Origin: Pantoea trifolii
GTDB taxonomy: Bacteria > Pseudomonadota > Gammaproteobacteria > Enterobacterales > Enterobacteriaceae
Reading direction: 5' to 3'
Assembly: GCF_024506435.1 (NCBI RefSeq)
Contig: NZ_JANIET010000001.1
Location: forward strand, 620,001 to 684,000
DNA length: 64,000 nt
Below the pieces are notes generated by a model. It did not search any database, was not told the DNA's origin, and saw only the letters and a program-made list of their open reading frames with translations. Shown piece after piece: positions 1-12,151 of this stretch (the first letter of the stretch is position 1; every line of letters starts with the position of its first letter). Position numbers and translations under genes: made by a program.

Positions 1-2854
1 ACAATGCCGCAATCACGCCCTGCTGTTCAAACAGTTTTGCTTTTGATTGCTCAAGCTCAGCCACGCGCTCACGCTCTTTCGCGACAACCGCTTCCGGCGC
101 ACGTGACACAAAGCCTTCGTTCGCCAGCTTGGTCTGGATTTTCTCGATTTCGACATCAAGTTTCACCAGCTCTTTCGCCAGACGCTCCAGCTCGGCTTCT
201 TTGTTGACCAGATCCGCCATCGGGATCAGCAACTCAGCGCCTTCAACAATCTTGGTGACCGAAACCGGGCCTTTCTCGCCCGCAGGCAGAATGGTTAGGC
301 TTTCCAGACGCGCCAGACGCGACAGGAAGGTGCGGTTCTCTTCTACGCGACGCTGAGCGGCGGCAGAGCAGTCACGCAGCAACACGTCGAGCGGCTTGCT
401 TGGTGCAATGTTCATCTCAGCACGGATATTACGCACCGCAACGATCGCCTGCTTCATCCACTCGATATCGGCCTGCGCCTCGGCATCCTCTTTCGCCGCT
501 TCATACTGCGGGAACGGCTGCAGCATGATGGTATCGTGGTCGATGTTTTTCAGGCCTTTCACACGCTGCCAGATGGTTTCGGTGATGTAAGGAATGATTG
601 GATGCGCCAGACGCAGCAGCGCTTCCAGCACGGTAACCAGCGTATTACGCGTACCGCGCAGCTCCGCTTCGCTACCGCTGGTCATCACCGGCTTGGTCAG
701 CTCCAGATACCAGTCACAGAACTGGTTCCAGGTGAAGTCGTACAGAATGTTGGCCGCGATATCAAAGCGATAGCTATCCAGCGCTTCGCGATAAGCTTTC
801 ACGCTGCGGTTGAATTCGCTCAGGATCCAGCGATCCGCCAGCGACAGCTTCATTTCGCCGCCGTTTTGGCCGCAATCCTGCTCTTCGGTATTCATCAGCA
901 CGAAGCGGCTGGCGTTCCACAGCTTGTTACAGAAGTTGCGGTAACCTTCGAGGCGCTTCATATCCCAGTTGATATCACGACCGGTAGACGCCAGCGCGGC
1001 GAGGGTAAAGCGCAGCGCATCGGTACCTGAAGGCACGATGCCGTCCGGGAATTGCTTCTCGGTACGTTTGCGGATTTTCTCAGCCAGCTGCGGCTGCATC
1101 ATGTTGCCGGTACGTTTCTCCAACAGATCTTCCAGCGAAATGCCGTCAATCATATCCAGCGGATCGATGACGTTGCCTTTCGACTTGGACATCTTCTGGC
1201 CTTCTTCATCACGGATCAAACCGGTCATGTAGACGGTTTTGAACGGCACTTGTGGCTTGCCGTTTTCATCTTTAATGAAGTGCATGGTCAGCATGATCAT
1301 GCGCGCAATCCAGAAGAAGATGATGTCGAAGCCGCTCACCAACACGCTGGTTGGATGGAAGGTACGCAGCGCTTCGGTGTTCTCAGGCCAGCCCAGCGTC
1401 GAGAAGGTCCACAGACCGGACGAGAACCAGGTGTCCAGCACGTCGTCGTCCTGGCGCAGCGCCACGTCGGCGGCCAAATTGTTTTCCTGACGTACTTCAT
1501 CTTCGGTGCGGCCAACGTAGACGTTGCCGTCGTTGTCGTACCATGCTGGGATGCGATGTCCCCACCACAGCTGACGTGAAATACACCAATCCTGAATGTC
1601 GCGCATCCATGAGAAGTACATGTTTTCGTACTGCTTCGGCACAAACTGGATGTCGCCGTTTTCTACCGCTTCAACTGCAACTTTCGCCAGCGGTGCGGTG
1701 CGCACATACCATTGGTCGGTCAGCATTGGCTCGATCACCACGCCGCCGCGATCGCCGTAAGGCACGGTAAGGTCGTGCGGTTTGATCTCTTCCAGCAGGC
1801 CGATCTCATCAACGGCAGCCACAATCGCTTTACGCGCGGCGAAACGCTCCATCTTCTGGAACTGTGCCGGGATGTCGTCGGCGCACTCGTCGCTGACTTC
1901 GCCATTGGTGTCGAACACTTCCGCGCGCTCGCGGATATCGCCATCAAAGGTCAGAATGTTGATCATCGGCAGCTTATGACGACGACCCACTTCGTAGTCG
2001 TTGAAGTCATGCGCTGGGGTGATCTTCACGCAGCCGGTGCCTTTTTCCATGTCAGCGTGTTCATCGCCAACGATCGGAATGCGACGGTTCACCAGCGGCA
2101 GGATCAGCTCTTTGCCGATCAGATCTTTATAGCGCGGATCTTCCGGGTTAACTGCCACGCCAGTATCGCCCAGCAGGGTTTCCGGACGCGTGGTCGCCAC
2201 CACCAGATAATCTTTGCCTTCCGCGGTTTTCACGCCGTCAGCCAGCGGATAGCGGATGTGCCACATCGAGCCTTTGCTCTCGCGGTTTTCCACTTCCAAA
2301 TCGGAGATGGCGGTACGCAGTTTTGGATCCCAGTTCACCAGGCGCTTGCCACGGTAAATCAGGTTCTCTTTGTACAGGCGGACAAACACTTCGCGCACTG
2401 CGTTGGACAGACCTTCATCCATGGTGAAGCGCTCGCGCTCCCAGTCAACCGAGTTGCCGAGACGACGCATCTGGCGCGTAATGGTGCCGCCAGATTCCGC
2501 TTTCCACTGCCAGATTTTGTCGATGAACGCATCGCGGCCGTAATCCTGGCGCGTTTTGCCCTCTTCAGCGGCGATTTTACGTTCTACCACCATCTGCGTG
2601 GCGATACCGGCGTGATCGGTACCGGCCTGCCACAAGGTATTTTTACCCTGCATGCGCTGGTAGCGAATCATGGTATCCATGATGGTCTGCTGGAAAGCGT
2701 GACCCATATGCAAGCTGCCGGTGACATTCGGCGGCGGGATCATGATGCAAAAGCTTTCCTGGCTGGTATCGCCATTCGGTTTAAAGTAGCCCTGCTGTTC
2801 CCAGTGCTCGTAGAGCGGCTGCTCGATATCTTGCGGGTTATATGTCTTTTCCAT
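1..2854 (-). CDS. valS: valine--tRNA ligase, lacks its last residue or two at the window edge
   Basis: Cytoplasmic class I aminoacyl-tRNA synthetase that charges tRNA-Val with valine. The minus-strand frame is open from an ATG at 2854 to position 1, about 951 codons, which equals the usual enterobacterial ValRS length, so only the last residue or two and the stop lie outside. The N-terminus reads [20 protein letters not shown], typical of the family. The start lies 2 bp after the holC stop, so the two genes are co-transcribed in the order pepA, holC, valS known from E. coli. Long plus-strand open frames across this gene are antisense shadows. Confidence 0.96.
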   Translation of the reverse strand, partial: MEKTYNPQDIEQPLYEHWEQQGYFKPNGDTSQESFCIMIPPPNVTGSLHMGHAFQQTIMDTMIRYQRMQGKNTLWQAGTDHAGIATQMVVERKIAAEEGKTRQDYGRDAFIDKIWQWKAESGGTITRQMRRLGNSVDWERERFTMDEGLSNAVREVFVRLYKENLIYRGKRLVNWDPKLRTAISDLEVENRESKGSMWHIRYPLADGVKTAEGKDYLVVATTRPETLLGDTGVAVNPEDPRYKDLIGKELILPLVNRRIPIVGDEHADMEKGTGCVKITPAHDFNDYEVGRRHKLPMINILTFDGDIRERAEVFDTNGEVSDECADDIPAQFQKMERFAARKAIVAAVDEIGLLEEIKPHDLTVPYGDRGGVVIEPMLTDQWYVRTAPLAKVAVEAVENGDIQFVPKQYENMYFSWMRDIQDWCISRQLWWGHRIPAWYDNDGNVYVGRTEDEVRQENNLAADVALRQDDDVLDTWFSSGLWTFSTLGWPENTEALRTFHPTSVLVSGFDIIFFWIARMIMLTMHFIKDENGKPQVPFKTVYMTGLIRDEEGQKMSKSKGNVIDPLDMIDGISLEDLLEKRTGNMMQPQLAEKIRKRTEKQFPDGIVPSGTDALRFTLAALASTGRDINWDMKRLEGYRNFCNKLWNASRFVLMNTEEQDCGQNGGEMKLSLADRWILSEFNRSVKAYREALDSYRFDIAANILYDFTWNQFCDWYLELTKPVMTSGSEAELRGTRNTLVTVLEALLRLAHPIIPYITETIWQRVKGLKNIDHDTIMLQPFPQYEAAKEDAEAQADIEWMKQAIVAVRNIRAEMNIAPSKPLDVLLRDCSAAAQRRVEENRTFLSRLARLESLTILPAGEKGPVSVTKIVEGAELLIPMADLVNKEAELERLAKELVKLDVEIEKIQTKLANEGFVSRAPEAVVAKERERVAELEQSKAKLFEQQGVIAAL

Positions 2855-2856
2855 TT

Positions 2857-3318
2857 CTACACTGTCGTTTGCGGCGAGGGTGGCGTCGCCGTATTCAATT
2901 GGAAACCAACGCTGCGATAGGCTTTATAGCGATCGCGCGCCAGTTGTTTTAGGGATTCTTCATAAGGAACGAAGTCTATCACTTCATGGAAACCAGTAGC
3001 AAAATCTGCGAACTGTGGCAGAAGGCTGATCAGCAGATCGCGCGGTGAACTGCCGCGACGCTGCGGCCAGGCCAGCTCAACCGGTGCGCCGTAGCGCGGG
3101 CCTTCACCGGCCAGGTTGTGCGGCACAAAGGCGTTGGCCGGGAGCTGCCAGAGCGCTTCATCCAGCCGATTGGCTTGTTCTTCGTTTTCGCAGGCAATCA
3201 GGATGCGTTTGCCGTCACGCCAGCGTGTTTCGGCAAGAGAGCAAACTAGAGCCTCGATGGCGGTTAAGCCGTCGCTGGCGCTCTCAGACTCCATCACATA
3301 GAAAGTGGCGTTTTTCAT
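2857..3318 (-). CDS. holC: DNA polymerase III chi subunit
   Basis: Clamp-loader accessory subunit that, with psi (HolD), links DNA polymerase III holoenzyme to single-strand binding protein. The 153-aa product begins [12 protein letters not shown] and carries the family signatures [13 protein letters not shown], the [11 protein letters not shown] stretch and [20 protein letters not shown], and ends in NTATPP-type residues, close to E. coli HolC (147 aa). A longer reading from 3489 exists, but its extra N-terminus is translated through an inverted-repeat element, so the ATG at 3318 is chosen. It lies 2 bp upstream of valS and downstream of pepA. Confidence 0.96.
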   Translation of the reverse strand: MKNATFYVMESESASDGLTAIEALVCSLAETRWRDGKRILIACENEEQANRLDEALWQLPANAFVPHNLAGEGPRYGAPVELAWPQRRGSSPRDLLISLLPQFADFATGFHEVIDFVPYEESLKQLARDRYKAYRSVGFQLNTATPPSPQTTV

Positions 3319-3353
3319 GGGATCCTTTGGATGAGAAGGGGGGCTGGGTGCTT

Positions 3354-3480
3354 GCTGTCCCCCACCTCGGTCCTCCCCCACAAGTGGGGGAGGAAGATGC
3401 TGCCCTATGTTAGTTGTGAATTCGCATGTAGCAGCGTCTCCTTCCCCCACTTGTGGGGGAAGGCCGGGATGGGGGACAGC
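3354..3480. repeat. 127 bp inverted-repeat element, copy A
   Basis: Perfect 11 bp terminal inverted repeats (GCTGTCCCCCA and TGGGGGACAGC) enclose two inner hairpins of the form TCCCCCAC..GTGGGGGA. A second copy in the opposite orientation lies at 10442-10566, where the arm carrying CTCGGTCCTCC and GATGCTGCC is on the other side. It sits between the pepA stop and the holC start inside the pepA-holC-valS transcription unit. It has no coding capacity and looks like a miniature inverted-repeat or REP-doublet element. It could fold in the mRNA and affect the expression ratio of pepA to holC-valS. Confidence 0.8.
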
Positions 3481-3490
3481 CATCACCAAA

Positions 3491-5017
<1,527 letters not shown>

Positions 5018-5271
5018 TTAAAGACAACGGCCTAAGCTGTCGTTAGAATGTAGCGCGCTCGTAACTCATTAATTCGTTACGACGCCATGACAATTCAACG
5101 CCGGTAGTCATAATGAGTGGTGGTGACAAGTATGTTGTTTTTTCACCACGCTAACGCGTTCGTCATACTATTTTAGCTACGATGACGGCCATTGATGAAG
5201 AAAAATGGCTGATAAGCGTTGAAACTAGCGATTTTCCTGCAAAAAGACAAGTTATCACAGGCGTACTAAGC

Positions 5272-6372
5272 GTGATCATCATTAGATATCTGGTTCGGGA
5301 AACGCTCAAAAGCCAGCTGGCTATCCTCTTCATCCTGCTACTTATCTTCTTTTGCCAGAAGTTAGTGCGGATTTTGGGAGCTGCGGTGGATGGCGAAATT
5401 CCAACAAACTTAGTTCTGACATTGTTAGGACTTGGCGTGCCTGAAATGGCACAACTTATCCTGCCCCTAAGCCTGTTTCTGGCGATTTTAATGACCCTTG
5501 GGCGGCTGTACACCGAAAGTGAAATCACGGTGATGCATGCCTGCGGCTTGGGGAAAAGTGTGCTGATCAAAGCCGCGATGATCCTGATGCTGTTCACATC
5601 AATTGTGGCGGCGGTCAACGTCATTTGGTTAGGGCCATGGTCCTCACGTTATCAGCAGGAAGTGACGCAAAACGCCAAAGCCAACCCAGGCGCGGCGGCG
5701 CTGGCGGCTGGACAGTTCCAGACCTCCAGCGACGGCAATGCGGTGCTGTTTGTTGAAAATGTGAAGGGCAACCATTTCGGTAACGTATTCCTGGCGCAGT
5801 TGCGTCCGAAAGGCAATGCACGTCCATCGGTGGTGCTGGCTGATAGCGGCCACATGGAGCAGAAAAGAGATGGCTCGCAAGTGGTAACGCTGGACAAAGG
5901 CACGCGTTTTGAAGGCACCGCCTTGCTGCGTGACTTCCGCATTACCGACTTCGTCAACTATCAGGCGGTTATAGGCTACAAAGAGGCCACGCTCGATCCG
6001 AACGATGCCGATCAGGCGGATATCAGCACGCTGTTCCAGACCAAAACCCCGCAGTTCCAGGCGGAGTTACATTGGCGCTTAACGCTGGTGTTCGCGGTGC
6101 TGATTATGGCGCTGATGGTGGTGCCGCTCAGTGTGGTTAACCCGCGTCAGGGCCGTGTGCTGTCGATGCTGCCGGCCATGCTGCTGTACCTGATCTTCTT
6201 CTTGCTGCAGAGTTCTCTGCGCTCCAACGCCGCGAAAGGCCGCTTCGATCCGGCCATCTGGATGTGGGTGGTGAACTTCTCCTATCTGGCGCTGGCGGTG
6301 CTGCTGAACCTGTGGGATACCGTGCCGATGCGTCGCATCCGTGCGCGCTTTAGCCGTGGAGGATCGGTCTGA
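5272..6372 (+). CDS. lptF: LPS export ABC transporter permease LptF
   Basis: Inner-membrane permease of the LptB2FG complex that extracts lipopolysaccharide from the inner membrane and feeds the LptC-A-D bridge. A GTG start at 5272 (VIIIRYLVRETLKS) gives 366 aa, matching E. coli LptF in length and N-terminus. The open frame runs upstream to 5182, but that extension does not resemble the family. N-terminal membrane segments are followed by the periplasmic beta-jellyroll domain (about residues 135-260) and C-terminal helices containing VVPLSVVNPRQGRVLSMLPAM. The stop overlaps the lptG start (TGATG). Confidence 0.96.
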   Translation: MIIIRYLVRETLKSQLAILFILLLIFFCQKLVRILGAAVDGEIPTNLVLTLLGLGVPEMAQLILPLSLFLAILMTLGRLYTESEITVMHACGLGKSVLIKAAMILMLFTSIVAAVNVIWLGPWSSRYQQEVTQNAKANPGAAALAAGQFQTSSDGNAVLFVENVKGNHFGNVFLAQLRPKGNARPSVVLADSGHMEQKRDGSQVVTLDKGTRFEGTALLRDFRITDFVNYQAVIGYKEATLDPNDADQADISTLFQTKTPQFQAELHWRLTLVFAVLIMALMVVPLSVVNPRQGRVLSMLPAMLLYLIFFLLQSSLRSNAAKGRFDPAIWMWVVNFSYLALAVLLNLWDTVPMRRIRARFSRGGSV

Positions 6373-7448
6373 TGTTTAAGGTTCTTGACCGCTATATCGG
6401 CAAAACCATCTTCAACACCATCATGCTGACGCTGTTCATGCTGGTGTCGCTGTCGGGCATTATCAAGTTCGTCGATCAGCTGCGTAAAACCGGGCAGGGC
6501 GCCTATACCGCGCTGGACGCCGGTTACTACACGCTGCTCAGCGTACCGAAGGATATTGAAATATTCTTCCCGATGGCGGCGCTGCTGGGCGCATTGCTCG
6601 GTTTGGGCACGCTGGCGCAGCGTAGCGAACTGGTGGTGATGCAGGCATCGGGCTTTACCCGCATGCAGGTGGCGCTGGCGGTGATGAAAACGGCGATTCC
6701 GCTGGTGCTGTTAACCATGGCGGTGGGCGAATTCGTTGCGCCGCAGGGCGAACAGATGGCGCGTAACTACCGTGCGCAGCAGCTGTACGGCGGCTCGCTG
6801 GTCTCGACGCAAAACGGCCTGTGGGCGAAGGACGGCAACGATTTCATTTACATCGAGCGCATCAAAGGTGATAACGAAATTGATGGCGTCAGCATCTACA
6901 AGTTCAGCGATCAGCGTCGTTTACTGAGTGTTCGCTATGCGGCGAGTGCCACCTGGAATGCGGATAAAAAGCTGTGGGCGCTGTCGCAGGTCGATGAATC
7001 GGATCTGCAAGACGCGAAACAGATTACCGGCTCGCAAACGCTGAGCGGCGAATGGAAAACCAACCTGACGCCCGATAAGCTCGGCGTGGTGGCGCTGGAT
7101 CCGGACGCGCTGTCGATCACCGGCCTGTATAACTACAGTAAATATCTCAAGCAGAGCGGCCAGGTTTCAGGGCGCTACCAGCTGAATATGTGGAGCAAAA
7201 TCTTCCAGCCGCTGTCGGTGGCGGTGATGATGTTGATGGCGCTGTCGTTTATCTTTGGTCCGCTGCGTAGCGTATCAATGGGCGTGCGCGTGGTGACGGG
7301 GATCAGTTTTGGCTTCCTGTTCTACGTGCTGGACCAGATCTTTGGTCCGCTGAGTCTGGTCTACGGTTTGCCGCCGATTCTGGGTGCGATTTTGCCAAGC
7401 GGCGCGTTCTTCGCCATCAGCTTGTTCCTGCTGATGAAACGCCGATAA
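6372..7448 (+). CDS. lptG: LPS export ABC transporter permease LptG
   Basis: Partner permease of LptF in the LPS exporter. The 358-aa product starts MFKVLDRYIGKTIFNTIML, has paired N-terminal membrane helices, a periplasmic domain around residues 130-260 and C-terminal helices with SVAVMMLMALSFIFGPLRSVSMG. Translation is coupled to lptF through the overlapping TGATG. A hairpin followed by five T residues lies just downstream. Confidence 0.96.
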   Translation: MFKVLDRYIGKTIFNTIMLTLFMLVSLSGIIKFVDQLRKTGQGAYTALDAGYYTLLSVPKDIEIFFPMAALLGALLGLGTLAQRSELVVMQASGFTRMQVALAVMKTAIPLVLLTMAVGEFVAPQGEQMARNYRAQQLYGGSLVSTQNGLWAKDGNDFIYIERIKGDNEIDGVSIYKFSDQRRLLSVRYAASATWNADKKLWALSQVDESDLQDAKQITGSQTLSGEWKTNLTPDKLGVVALDPDALSITGLYNYSKYLKQSGQVSGRYQLNMWSKIFQPLSVAVMMLMALSFIFGPLRSVSMGVRVVTGISFGFLFYVLDQIFGPLSLVYGLPPILGAILPSGAFFAISLFLLMKRR

Positions 7449-7452
7449 GCCT

Positions 7453-7482
7453 TGTAGGGTCGCCATTTATGGCGACCTTTTT
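7453..7482. terminator. REP-like hairpin acting as lptG terminator
   Basis: The perfect palindrome GGTCGCCATTTATGGCGACC (7458-7477), preceded by GTA, is followed by TTTTT. It separates the convergent lptG and yjiN genes. The same hairpin recurs at 16484, 17221, 17266, 50628 and 61596, and around the IS at 42167-43613, so it is also a dispersed repeat. Confidence 0.75.
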
Positions 7483-8758
7483 ACTGAATACGCTCAACCC
7501 ACCCCGGCACCTGTGACAACAAATACAAAATCAGCCCAATTGTCCCGCCAACCAGCGTGCCGTTAATGCGGATAAACTGCAGGTCGCGGCCAATATTCAG
7601 CTCAATTTGCTGCGACATATCGCGCGCGTCCCAGCTTTTCACCGTATCGCTAATATGGCGCGTCAGGAAGGCAGCAAACTCCGGCGCCACGCTACGTGCA
7701 GCGTCTTCGAGATGCTGATTCATAGAAGCGCGCAGCGCTTCATCGGCCGCAAGGGTTTCGCCCAGCCACAGTGCCGCCAGACGGACGCGCTCCTGCACCC
7801 GCGAATCTTCGCTGTTCAGATCGTCTTTCAGCCAGCCACGTAAATCCTGCCACAGCTCGCCAATGTAGCGATTGAACGACTCATCTTCCTTCAGCCAGCT
7901 CTTGATGGTTTCGGCGCGTTCCGCCATCTCAGGATCGCTTTTCAGCCGTTCAATCAGGCGCTGCACCGCGCGGTCAAAGCCGAGACGTAACTCATGTCCC
8001 TGGTCGAGCGCCACCTGATCGAGTATCGAATCCACCGCATTCGCCACCAAATCGGCGCTGTGCTCGCCCAGCCATTCGGTCGGCAGCATTTTGGCTTTGA
8101 TCGGATGCTCGCGCTTCAGCCAGCGCACAATCTGAGCGGCGATAAACTCGCGTGTACCGGGCTTGTGCAGCAGGCGCAGCAGCTGTTGTACCGCCGCATC
8201 CAGCAGCTCCTGATGGCGATTATTTTTCGTCAGGCTATCCAGCAGCAGCGCGCTGGATTGGGTGAGATCAATCTTATCCAGTGCGCGATGCACTGCACGG
8301 CGCAGAAAACGCTGAATGCGTTGATCATCGGTGAGATCGAGAAAACCGCGCATCACCTGCAACAGATGGCGGCCAATGCGATCGGCGTTGCCCGGCGTGT
8401 TCAGCCACTGCGCCAGCATCTGCGAGGGATCGTGGCGGCGAATCAGCGCCAGCAGCGAATCGGTATCAAGGAATTTCTCCTGCACAAAGCGACCCAGATT
8501 CTCGCCAATGCGATCTTTATTGCGCGGAATAATCGCCGTATGACGCGAGATAAAGGGCACCGGCACGCGGCGGAACAGCGCCACCACCGCGAACCAGTCG
8601 GCTAATGCACCGACCATCGCCGCTTCGGCAATCGCCTTCAGCCCGAGTACCCAAAAGTTGGGGGGCAAAAACAGCGTTACCACAAAAGTCGCTGCCGCTA
8701 TCAGCAGCAGCGACAGCGCCAGACGTTTGCTGCGCTTGAGTTGTTGAAATTTATCCAT
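7481..8758 (-). CDS. yjiN: DUF445 family inner-membrane protein YjiN
   Basis: The 425-aa protein is close in length and sequence to E. coli Yji[27 protein letters not shown] near the N-terminus, then [19 protein letters not shown], and a C-terminal [17 protein letters not shown] membrane segment. One N-terminal hydrophobic pair and one C-terminal segment flank a long helical soluble domain. The biochemical role is unknown. It lies downstream of yjgR on the same strand, separated by a short palindromic repeat, and converges with lptG. Confidence 0.92.
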   Translation of the reverse strand: MDKFQQLKRSKRLALSLLLIAAATFVVTLFLPPNFWVLGLKAIAEAAMVGALADWFAVVALFRRVPVPFISRHTAIIPRNKDRIGENLGRFVQEKFLDTDSLLALIRRHDPSQMLAQWLNTPGNADRIGRHLLQVMRGFLDLTDDQRIQRFLRRAVHRALDKIDLTQSSALLLDSLTKNNRHQELLDAAVQQLLRLLHKPGTREFIAAQIVRWLKREHPIKAKMLPTEWLGEHSADLVANAVDSILDQVALDQGHELRLGFDRAVQRLIERLKSDPEMAERAETIKSWLKEDESFNRYIGELWQDLRGWLKDDLNSEDSRVQERVRLAALWLGETLAADEALRASMNQHLEDAARSVAPEFAAFLTRHISDTVKSWDARDMSQQIELNIGRDLQFIRINGTLVGGTIGLILYLLSQVPGWVERIQ

Positions 8759-8769
8759 AGCTCCTTAAA

Positions 8770-8838
8770 TACCCTAAATAATTCGAGTTGCAGGAAGACA
8801 TGCAGCCAACGCACCTGCGGCTTGAAGTATGACGGGTA
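8770..8838. repeat. 69 bp imperfect palindrome of a dispersed enterobacterial repeat
   Basis: The ends are TACCCTAAATAATTCGAGT and, inverted, ACTTCAAGCCGCAGGT..., finishing in GGGTA. The arms TTGCAGG and CCTGCGG pair with a short centre. This resembles the ends of a longer repeat common in Yersinia, Serratia and Erwinia genomes, here reduced to a short internal-deletion form. It lies between the yjgR stop and the yjiN start. Confidence 0.6.
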
Positions 8839-10341
8839 TTAGCGACGACGTCCGCCAAGAAGGCTGCCAAGTACACCACGAATGATCTGATTGGTGACCT
8901 GGCGCGCGGCACTTTTTGCCACGCTCTGCACCACGCCGTCACGCTTGCCGCCGCGCGGGCCGGTGCTGCCGAACAAGATCTCCTTCAGGCCGCCGAGAAT
9001 GCCATCATCGACGGCAACATTGTTGCCTTTGGCTTCCGGTGCATTGGCTTGCTGCGTGGTGGCCTGCACGCCTTTTTGCAGCATTTCGAATGCCGATTCA
9101 CGATCCACTTCCGTGTCGTATTTACCGTACAGCGGCGAGTTGTTAATCAGGCCGTTACGTTCATCCTGGCTTACCGGCCCCATGCGCGAGCCGGGCGCAA
9201 TCACCATCGCCCGCTGCACCATCGATGGACTGCCTTTTTCATCGAGGAAGGAGATCAGTGCTTCGCCAGTGCCGAGCGCCTGAATCGCCTCGACGGTATC
9301 AAACGCCGGATTGGCGCGCATGGTTTCGGCGGCACTTTTTACCGCTTTCTGATCTTTCGGCGTAAAGGCGCGCAGCGCGTGCTGCACGCGGTTGCCAAGC
9401 TGGCCCAGCACGTTGTCGGGAATATCGGCGGGATTCTGCGTAACGAAATAGACGCCAACGCCTTTCGAGCGGATCAGGCGAATCACCTGTTCCACTTTCT
9501 CCAGCAGCACCGGTGGCGCGTCGGTAAACAGCAGATGCGCTTCGTCGAAGAAGAACACCATTTTCGGCTTATCGAGATCGCCAGCTTCGGGCAAGTGCTC
9601 ATACAGCTCGGCCAGCAGCCACAGCAGGCTGGTGGCGTAAAGTTTCGGCATTTGATAGAGCTTTTCCGCCGAGAGGATGTTGATAAAGCCTTTGCCGTTG
9701 CTGTCGCAGCGCATCCAGTCGCGGATATCCAGCATCGGCTCGCCAAAGAAGTGTTCAGCACCTTGCTGCTCCAGCGCCAGCAATCCGCGCTGAATCGCCC
9801 CAACGGATGCGCTGTTGATGTTGCCATATTGCGTCTGGAAGGCTTTGGCATTGTCGCCGATGTACTGCGTCATGGCGCGCAGATCTTTGAAATCCAGCAG
9901 CAACAAGCCCTGATCGTCGGCGATACGGAAGATGATTTGCAGTACGCCCGATTGCACCTCGTTGAGGTTGAGCAGACGCGCCAGCAGCAGCGGGCCGAGA
10001 TCGGATACCGTGGCGCGCACCGGATGGCCTTGCTGACCAAAAATATCCCACACCATCACCGGATTTTTCTGCGCCTGCCAGTCGGTAACGCCAATCTTCG
10101 CCAGACGCGCCAGCAGCTTCTCCGCACCTTCACCCGCAGCGGAAATGCCGGTGAGATCGCCTTTCACATCGGCCATAAACACCGGCACACCGATATCGGA
10201 GAAGGATTCCGCCAGCTTTTGCAGCGTGACGGTTTTGCCGGTACCGGTGGCGCCGGTGATCAAACCGTGGCGGTTGGCCATGTTGGAGAGAAGATGCAGT
10301 TGAACGTCAGGCGTTTGGGCAATCAGTAACGGAGTGGTCAT
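8839..10341 (-). CDS. yjgR: DUF853 family HerA-like NTPase YjgR
   Basis: P-loop NTPase of the HerA/FtsK-like superfamily, most similar to E. coli YjgR. Its cellular role is not established. The ATG at 10341 gives 500 aa, equal to YjgR; the frame also opens from a TTG at 10362, which lacks support. Walker A GATGTGKT is at residues 30-37 and Walker B is [13 protein letters not shown] in the middle. The C-terminus ends in ...[12 protein letters not shown], as in YjgR. It is followed by yjiN on the same strand. Confidence 0.94.
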   Translation of the reverse strand: MTTPLLIAQTPDVQLHLLSNMANRHGLITGATGTGKTVTLQKLAESFSDIGVPVFMADVKGDLTGISAAGEGAEKLLARLAKIGVTDWQAQKNPVMVWDIFGQQGHPVRATVSDLGPLLLARLLNLNEVQSGVLQIIFRIADDQGLLLLDFKDLRAMTQYIGDNAKAFQTQYGNINSASVGAIQRGLLALEQQGAEHFFGEPMLDIRDWMRCDSNGKGFINILSAEKLYQMPKLYATSLLWLLAELYEHLPEAGDLDKPKMVFFFDEAHLLFTDAPPVLLEKVEQVIRLIRSKGVGVYFVTQNPADIPDNVLGQLGNRVQHALRAFTPKDQKAVKSAAETMRANPAFDTVEAIQALGTGEALISFLDEKGSPSMVQRAMVIAPGSRMGPVSQDERNGLINNSPLYGKYDTEVDRESAFEMLQKGVQATTQQANAPEAKGNNVAVDDGILGGLKEILFGSTGPRGGKRDGVVQSVAKSAARQVTNQIIRGVLGSLLGGRRR

Positions 10342-10441
10342 GATTTTTTCGCTCTCAGGCAATAGGTTATGCCTGAAAGGATAGCAAGCGGCGTGAGAGG
10401 AGAGAGGAGGATTGTGCCAAAAAAGGCGTAATTATGTGCCT

Positions 10442-10566
10442 GCTGTCCCCCATCCCGGCCTTCCCCCACGAGTGGGGGAAGGAGACGCTGCCACATGCAG
10501 CTTCAGTACTGACATGTGGCAGCATCTTCCTCCCCCATTCATGGGGGAGGACCGAGGAGGGGGAAT
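10442..10566. repeat. ~125 bp inverted-repeat element, copy B
   Basis: This is the reverse-orientation counterpart of 3354-3480. It begins GCTGTCCCCCATCCCGGCC, contains two inner hairpins TCCCCCACGAGTGGGGGA and TCCCCCATTCATGGGGGA, and ends ACCGAGGAGGGGGAATGC, where the outer repeat has decayed. It lies between the start of yjgR and the end of the binding-protein gene and has no coding capacity. Confidence 0.78.
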
Positions 10567-10582
10567 GCGAGCACGCTCTAAA

Positions 10583-12151
10583 CTACTTCTGCACCGAATC
10601 AAAAAACAGCAAACTCACGCCAATCCCTTGCTGCACATGATTCACGTTATTCCGCACCGCCACCTGCTGTGCGCCTTGCAGCGTCACTACGAACGGTGAG
10701 TTCTGTTGCACGGTTTTCTGCAACTCGGTATAGAGCGCGCGGCGCTTAGCGGCATCGCTTTCACCGGCGGCAGCGCGGGTTTTCGCGCTCAGATCCGGAA
10801 TATCCCAGCCGACGCGCCACGCCAGGGTTTTGGAACCGCCCGGCACGTTATACGCAAAGGCGCTGGCGTTGGTGTTCGGATCGACATAGTCCGCGCCCCA
10901 ATAGATGAAGATCGACTGGAAATCGCGACCGCGCATTTTGCTCCACAACTCGGATTCCGCCACCGGCTGCAACTCAATCTGCATATCGGCTTTGGCGAAG
11001 CTGGCCTGCAGCGCCTGCGCCACGTCAATGTAGGGCGGCTGATTGATCACCGTCAGCGCAAACTTCGTCCCTGGCTTGATGCCGCCTTTGGCTAAAATCG
11101 CTTTGGCTTTCGCCACATCGTAGTGGAACGGCTGATCGTCCAGCGCGCCGTCAAAGCCCTGCGGCAGGAAGCTCTGATGAATGCGGTACTGACCTTTCAG
11201 CAAATCCTTCGAGATGGAATGGTAATCCACCAGCCAGCGCGCGGCTTGCCACAGCGCCGGATTGCCTAATGCCGGTTGTGCTTTGTCTTTGGTATTGAAA
11301 CCGAGGTAGTAAACCAGGCTAGATGGGAAGGCTTCAATGCGCAGGTTCTTGTCGCTCTTCAGCGCATCAATCTGATCCGGGCCAAGCTGATACGCCACAT
11401 CGACATCGCCTTGCTGAATCAGCAGACGACGCGCACCGGCATCCGCCACGCCTTTAAGCAGAATGCGTTTCAGCTTCGGCTGCGGATTAGCTTGTTGGTT
11501 GGCGCTCAGCACCAGCGCCTGCTGCGGCACATATTGCTGAAGGATAAATGCGCCGCTGCCGGCGGAGTTGGTGTGCAGCCAGCCGTTGCCGAGATCGTTA
11601 TTAGCGACGTGTTGCTGCACGGTTTTGCTATCCACCACCGAGGCCACCGGCGCGGTCAGCAGGCGCAGCGCCAGGTTCTGACCAATCTGCGCTGGCCACT
11701 GAATCTCCAGCTGATGGTCATTCAGCACTTTAAACTGGCTGGCGATGTTTTCATTGGTCCAGCCAAATTCGGCGAGAATGAAAGAGGGCGCTTTGTTGAG
11801 CTGTACCGCGCGCGTCAGTGAGAAGATCACATCCTGCGCCGTCACCGGATTGCCGCTGGAGAAGTGTGCGTCGGGTTGGATGTTGAACACTAAGCTGTGC
11901 GGCGTGCTGCCTTGTTGCCAGTGGGTGGCCAGCAGCGGAGCCAGTTTCTGTGGATCATTACGATCCGCCTCCACTAACGTTTGGTAGATGTTGTGCTGCA
12001 CGCTGTTACTGACGGTTTCGAAGCTTTCAGCGGGGTCGAAGCTAATAATGCCGTCGAGCGGGACGGCGACGACAAGGGTATCTTTCGGTGTGGCGGCGTG
12101 CAGTGCAAAGCTGCTGCCCCATAAAGCGACGAGTAAAATCAGTGAGCGCAT
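10583..12151 (-). CDS. peptide-type ABC transporter substrate-binding protein (SBP_bac_5)
   Basis: Periplasmic binding protein of the DppA/OppA/NikA class (family 5). The 522-aa precursor starts with a cleavable signal peptide (MRSLILLVALWGSSFALHA). Family features are DGIISFDPAESFE near the N-terminus, SGNPVTAQDVIFSLTRA (about residues 98-115), and VDYHSISKDLLKGQYRIHQSFLPQGFDG. No permease or ATPase gene is adjacent, so it must work with components encoded elsewhere or be an orphan. The substrate cannot be told from sequence: di- or oligopeptides, nickel chelates or opines are possible. It is divergent from the dehydrogenase operon, and the shared intergenic region holds a Fur-box-like site. 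Confidence 0.88.
   Translation of the reverse strand: MRSLILLVALWGSSFALHAATPKDTLVVAVPLDGIISFDPAESFETVSNSVQHNIYQTLVEADRNDPQKLAPLLATHWQQGSTPHSLVFNIQPDAHFSSGNPVTAQDVIFSLTRAVQLNKAPSFILAEFGWTNENIASQFKVLNDHQLEIQWPAQIGQNLALRLLTAPVASVVDSKTVQQHVANNDLGNGWLHTNSAGSGAFILQQYVPQQALVLSANQQANPQPKLKRILLKGVADAGARRLLIQQGDVDVAYQLGPDQIDALKSDKNLRIEAFPSSLVYYLGFNTKDKAQPALGNPALWQAARWLVDYHSISKDLLKGQYRIHQSFLPQGFDGALDDQPFHYDVAKAKAILAKGGIKPGTKFALTVINQPPYIDVAQALQASFAKADMQIELQPVAESELWSKMRGRDFQSIFIYWGADYVDPNTNASAFAYNVPGGSKTLAWRVGWDIPDLSAKTRAAAGESDAAKRRALYTELQKTVQQNSPFVVTLQGAQQVAVRNNVNHVQQGIGVSLLFFDSVQK

Noticed and set aside
1712..2920. 402-aa plus-strand open frame
   Set aside because: Antisense to valS; its codon pattern mirrors the synthetase and there is no ribosome site or family match.
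3319..3489. N-terminal extension of HolC
   Set aside because: It is translated through an inverted-repeat element; the ATG at 3318 matches the known start.
5182..5271. Longer LptF start
   Set aside because: The extension has no similarity to LptF; the GTG at 5272 gives exactly the family length and N-terminus.
9049..10329. 426-aa plus-strand open frame
   Set aside because: Antisense to the well-supported yjgR gene; His/Gln/Arg-rich composition is typical of a shadow of a G+C-rich gene.
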